6,927 nucleotides of DNA from Candidatus Planktophila sp. Its GTDB lineage: Bacteria; Actinomycetota; Actinomycetes; Nanopelagicales; Nanopelagicaceae. The position numbers were made by a program, and so were the translations under genes. Shown here one piece after another: positions 5,099-6,927 of the stretch (the stretch's first letter is position 1; each line of letters begins with the position of its first letter). Below the pieces are notes generated by a model. The model was not told where the DNA came from, did not search any database, and saw only the letters and a list, made by a program, of their open reading frames with translations. The stretch is taken from assembly GCA_030832135.1 (NCBI GenBank), contig JAURJS010000052.1:1-6927 (forward strand), written 5' to 3'.

Positions 5099-6723
5099 AT
5101 TCGACGCTCCCAGCTCTGACCCTCTTTACTATCGCGAACAAGAATTCCGCTCTCTGCTAAGAGGTCTCTAATCCGATCCGACTCTGCCCAATTACCGGAC
5201 GCTCGTGCGGCGAGGCGTTCTGCAAGGAGCGCTAAAGCTTCTGCGTTCAGTTCTGCAACAGATTCTTCCTCCACAGCGCGATTGAGATTTAGTCCTAAGA
5301 CTTGATCGGCATAGAGAAATATTGCGCGCTTATCTTGATTGCCAATAGTTTCATCTTTCTCAATAGCGCGAAGACGCAAGAGCGCCTTTGCCGTCTCAAG
5401 GTCATTCATAAAGTGGCTGTGAATTTCAACATCTACCTTGACTTCATCTGATGCGCCCCAGCTAGCTAGCGCCTTTCGCCATCTCTTCAACGTGGCATCA
5501 GCTGCTGTAATTGTCTGCCACGTCATATCAATCTGAGAGCGATAACGATTCTCCATCAGTGCAAGCCTGAGGGATAAGGGATCTAAACCGCGGGCTGAAA
5601 TATCTGAAACTAGCAGAACATTCCCCGAGCTTTTGGCCATCTTCTTGCCCTCAAAGAGGAGATGCTCGCCATGAATCCAATTGCGAACTACCTCTTCTCC
5701 AGCAGCTTTGCCGGCGAGGGCATTTGTCTGCGCTCTCTCATCTTCGTGATGGGGAAAGCGAAGATCTATTCCACCTACGTGAATATCGACAGAATCACCG
5801 AGGAGGTTAAGCGACATGGCGCTGCACTCGATATGCCACCCGGGAAAACCTGCGCCCCACGGAGATTCCCAAATCATCTCGCTCCGCTTACCTGCCAACT
5901 TCCAGAGCGCCCAATCGGCATGGAAATTCTTTCCGCCATCACCGGTGTATTCATAGCGATGTCCAGGCTTGAGAGCATCGAGTCGATTCCCACTGATGAA
6001 ACCGTATGAGTCGGCGCTGCGCGCATTGAAGTAGATATTTCCATCGCTTCCGCAATATGCCGAACCACGAGCAATCAACTCTGTTATCGCCGTAATAATC
6101 TCGGAAATATTCTCACTAGCACGTGGGTAGAAATCAGCGGGCAGGATGTTAAGCGCTGCGAGATCGTTATGGTAACGATCCTCGTATCGTCGCGCGATTG
6201 CTAGTGGCTCGATAGATTCACGAGCTGCCTCTTCCAGAACTTTATCTCCACTATCTGAACCATCGAGGTTCTCCGACATGTGGCCCACATCTGTGATGTT
6301 GGAGACCGAGATGGTTTCAACACCATTGAGGGCGAGGCTGCGACGAATTAAATCGGTGAGAAGAAAGGTGCGCATATTGCCGATGTGGGCATCGCGATAG
6401 ACGGTGGGACCGCATGAGTAGATTCGAATCTGCTCACCCTCAATTTTCTGCAGTTTTCGAGAGGCAGTCTCATAGAGGTGGAGATCATTGAGTTTTAGAT
6501 CAGCTTGGATATCGGCACGATTGAAGACAGGCACTACTCGGAAGTAAGCAATCGCAGTGGGGTCGAAGGTGGCGATCGTGCCATCCTTCTTCACGAGTGA
6601 ATTCTCATCACGTAAGACGCCTAAGAGGTCCCGGAAACTCTCGCCATCGCGAAGGCGGATGGAGACCCGCTTGCCGATGGCTGCAGCTATCTCAGCTTTA
6701 AATGCCCCGACCTCAAATGCCAT
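5095..6723 (-). CDS. cysS: Cysteinyl-tRNA synthetase-family protein with N-terminal SH3-like extension
   Basis: This 542-residue class I synthetase would charge tRNA-Cys with cysteine. The catalytic core starts near residue 81. It shows CGPTVY (104-109), the HIGH-type signature HIGN (113-116), GWHIECSAM (295-303), FPHHEDE (323-329) and the KMSKS-type loop KMAKS (361-365). Zinc ligands Cys104, Cys300, His325 and Glu329 correspond to E. coli Cys28, Cys209, His234 and Glu238. A helical region and a CysS-like C-terminus (AERLAARASGNWAESDRIRD at 501-520, then an EGQSWE tail) are present; MshC lacks this, so MshC is unlikely. Residues 1-76 are extra to CysS: about 16-65 (GKRVSIRLRDG, LLGVL, KKDGTI, FRVVP) resembles the SH3-like domain of Rv0428c-type GNAT proteins. 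No Met occurs between residues 1 and 117, which supports this start. The GPTVY/HIGN form suggests a paralogue of the standard actinobacterial CysS. Confidence 0.9.
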   Translation of the reverse strand: MAFEVGAFKAEIAAAIGKRVSIRLRDGESFRDLLGVLRDENSLVKKDGTIATFDPTAIAYFRVVPVFNRADIQADLKLNDLHLYETASRKLQKIEGEQIRIYSCGPTVYRDAHIGNMRTFLLTDLIRRSLALNGVETISVSNITDVGHMSENLDGSDSGDKVLEEAARESIEPLAIARRYEDRYHNDLAALNILPADFYPRASENISEIITAITELIARGSAYCGSDGNIYFNARSADSYGFISGNRLDALKPGHRYEYTGDGGKNFHADWALWKLAGKRSEMIWESPWGAGFPGWHIECSAMSLNLLGDSVDIHVGGIDLRFPHHEDERAQTNALAGKAAGEEVVRNWIHGEHLLFEGKKMAKSSGNVLLVSDISARGLDPLSLRLALMENRYRSQIDMTWQTITAADATLKRWRKALASWGASDEVKVDVEIHSHFMNDLETAKALLRLRAIEKDETIGNQDKRAIFLYADQVLGLNLNRAVEEESVAELNAEALALLAERLAARASGNWAESDRIRDLLAESGILVRDSKEGQSWERRI

Positions 6724-6727
6724 GCCG

Positions 6728-6763
6728 TAACCCTAATCGCACATTAATGACTTCGCAGGGTTA
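6728..6763. repeat. 7-bp inverted repeat in the divergent synthetase/fdxA intergenic region
   Basis: TAACCCT (6728-6734) and AGGGTTA (6757-6763) are exact reverse complements separated by 22 bases. The left arm overlaps the candidate synthetase -10. The right arm overlaps a TAGAAT hexamer (6762-6767) reading toward fdxA. It could be a regulator-binding dyad or chance. Confidence 0.4.
6730..6735 (-). promoter_or_regulatory. Candidate leaderless -10 element for the synthetase gene
   Basis: Minus-strand TAGGGT fits TANNNT and is followed by six bases (TACGGC) and then the ATG at 6723. No Shine-Dalgarno site precedes this ATG. A -35 at the usual distance is poor. The spacing matches the tetR and DUF3107 elements and supports the long N-terminus of the protein. 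Confidence 0.4.
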
Positions 6764-6781
6764 GAATTACCGCCTGCTCGA

Positions 6782-6787
6782 TAAGAT
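6782..6787 (+). promoter_or_regulatory. Candidate -10 element for fdxA
   Basis: TAAGAT lies 28 bases before the fdxA GTG, so transcription from it would give a leader of about 20 bases containing the Shine-Dalgarno site. It is the same hexamer found before tetR and the DUF3107 gene. The -35 region is weak. TAGAAT at 6762-6767 is an alternative. Confidence 0.35.
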
Positions 6788-6802
6788 TATTGAAGCTCTT
6801 AG

Positions 6803-6809
6803 AAGGAGG
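6803..6809 (+). promoter_or_regulatory. Strong Shine-Dalgarno site for fdxA (AAGGAGG)
   Basis: AAGGAGG is a near-perfect anti-16S complement, six bases before GTG 6816. It fixes the GTG as the start and is by far the best ribosome-binding site serving a clear start in this window, fitting a highly expressed ferredoxin. Confidence 0.85.
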
Positions 6810-6815
6810 CCCGCC

Positions 6816-6927
6816 GTGACCTATGTGATTGCCCAGCCTTGCGTCGATGTGAAAGATAAGTCATGTCGCGAAGAGTGCCCAGTGGATTGCATCTATGAAG
6901 GCTCACGCATGCTCTATATCCAGCCAG
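6816..6927 (+). CDS. fdxA: 7Fe ferredoxin (FdxA/FdxC type), 3'-truncated by window edge
   Basis: The first 37 residues are visible and match the N-terminus of seven-iron bacterial ferredoxins, which normally run to about 105 residues: PCVDVKDKSC, then EECPVDCIYEGSRMLYIQP. By alignment to Azotobacter ferredoxin I, Cys9 and Cys17 bind the [3Fe-4S] cluster, Cys21 binds the [4Fe-4S] cluster and Cys25 is the free cysteine. Val12 replaces the other free cysteine, as is usual in Actinobacteria. The remaining cluster ligands lie beyond the window. It is a cytosolic electron carrier. In M. tuberculosis the equivalent fdxC (Rv1177) lies near mshB and next to dapC, so dapC is the expected next gene here. 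Translation starts at GTG with an excellent Shine-Dalgarno site. Confidence 0.96.
   Translation, partial: MTYVIAQPCVDVKDKSCREECPVDCIYEGSRMLYIQP

Noticed and set aside
5662..6009. Plus-strand open frame of 115 codons inside the synthetase gene
   Set aside because: It lies opposite the conserved CysS catalytic core and has no recognisable motif. The minus-strand reading explains the sequence fully.
5095..6723. Synthetase gene as MshC, the mycothiol cysteine ligase
   Set aside because: Proximity to mshB makes it tempting, but MshC is about 410 residues, lacks the CysS C-terminal region and has a THLGHA-type signature. This protein has HIGN and a full CysS-like C-terminus.
1..6927. Mobile element, CRISPR array, tRNA/rRNA gene or defence system
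   Set aside because: I saw no transposase, integrase, regularly spaced repeats, cloverleaf or defence domains, and the genes fit conserved chromosomal neighbourhoods.

Overview
The window looks like chromosomal DNA from a low-GC actinobacterium with a compact genome. Three gene families point to Actinobacteria: an MshB-type mycothiol deacetylase, a DUF3107 protein and a MoeZ-type (ThiF plus rhodanese) protein. GC content is close to half in the lines I counted. The longest gap between genes is 92 bp, several genes touch or overlap, and several starts look leaderless. This fits streamlined freshwater lineages such as the acI/Nanopelagicales group, but that placement is inference. There are no RNA genes, insertion sequences, CRISPR arrays or phage genes, and no stretch over 300 bp lacks a gene.

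Layout. (1) Bases 1-351 (+): C-terminal half of a MarC-family membrane protein, cut by the window edge. (2) 2650 down to 352 (-): a probable operon of TetR regulator, DUF3107 protein and DEAD-box RNA helicase. It meets marC stop to stop. (3) 2717-5098 (+): a second probable operon, divergent from tetR, of moeZ, mshB and a small four-helix membrane protein of the DUF6113/Rv1171 type. All three lie in one reading frame. (4) 6723-5095 (-): a cysteinyl-tRNA synthetase-family gene with an extra N-terminal SH3-like domain. Its stop overlaps the stop of the small membrane gene. (5) 6816 to the end (+): start of a 7Fe ferredoxin gene (fdxA), divergent from the synthetase.

From memory of Mycobacterium tuberculosis, the left part matches the rhlE (Rv3211) / TB9.4 (Rv3208A) / TetR (Rv3208) / moeZ (Rv3206c) neighbourhood. 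The right part matches mshB (Rv1170) / Rv1171 / fdxC (Rv1177). Here the two neighbourhoods are joined between moeZ and mshB. The middle of the window therefore gathers cysteine and sulfur functions: MoeZ activates sulfur-carrier proteins, MshB makes the mycothiol precursor to which cysteine is later attached, and the CysS-like enzyme activates cysteine. The helicase operon concerns RNA handling.

The most unusual item is the synthetase. All four zinc ligands and both ATP signatures are present, but about 76 residues precede the normal CysS start. They resemble the SH3-like N-terminal domain of actinobacterial Rv0428c-type GNAT proteins. I do not know of a description of this fusion. Everything else is housekeeping in character, and I see no defence, secretion or mobile system.
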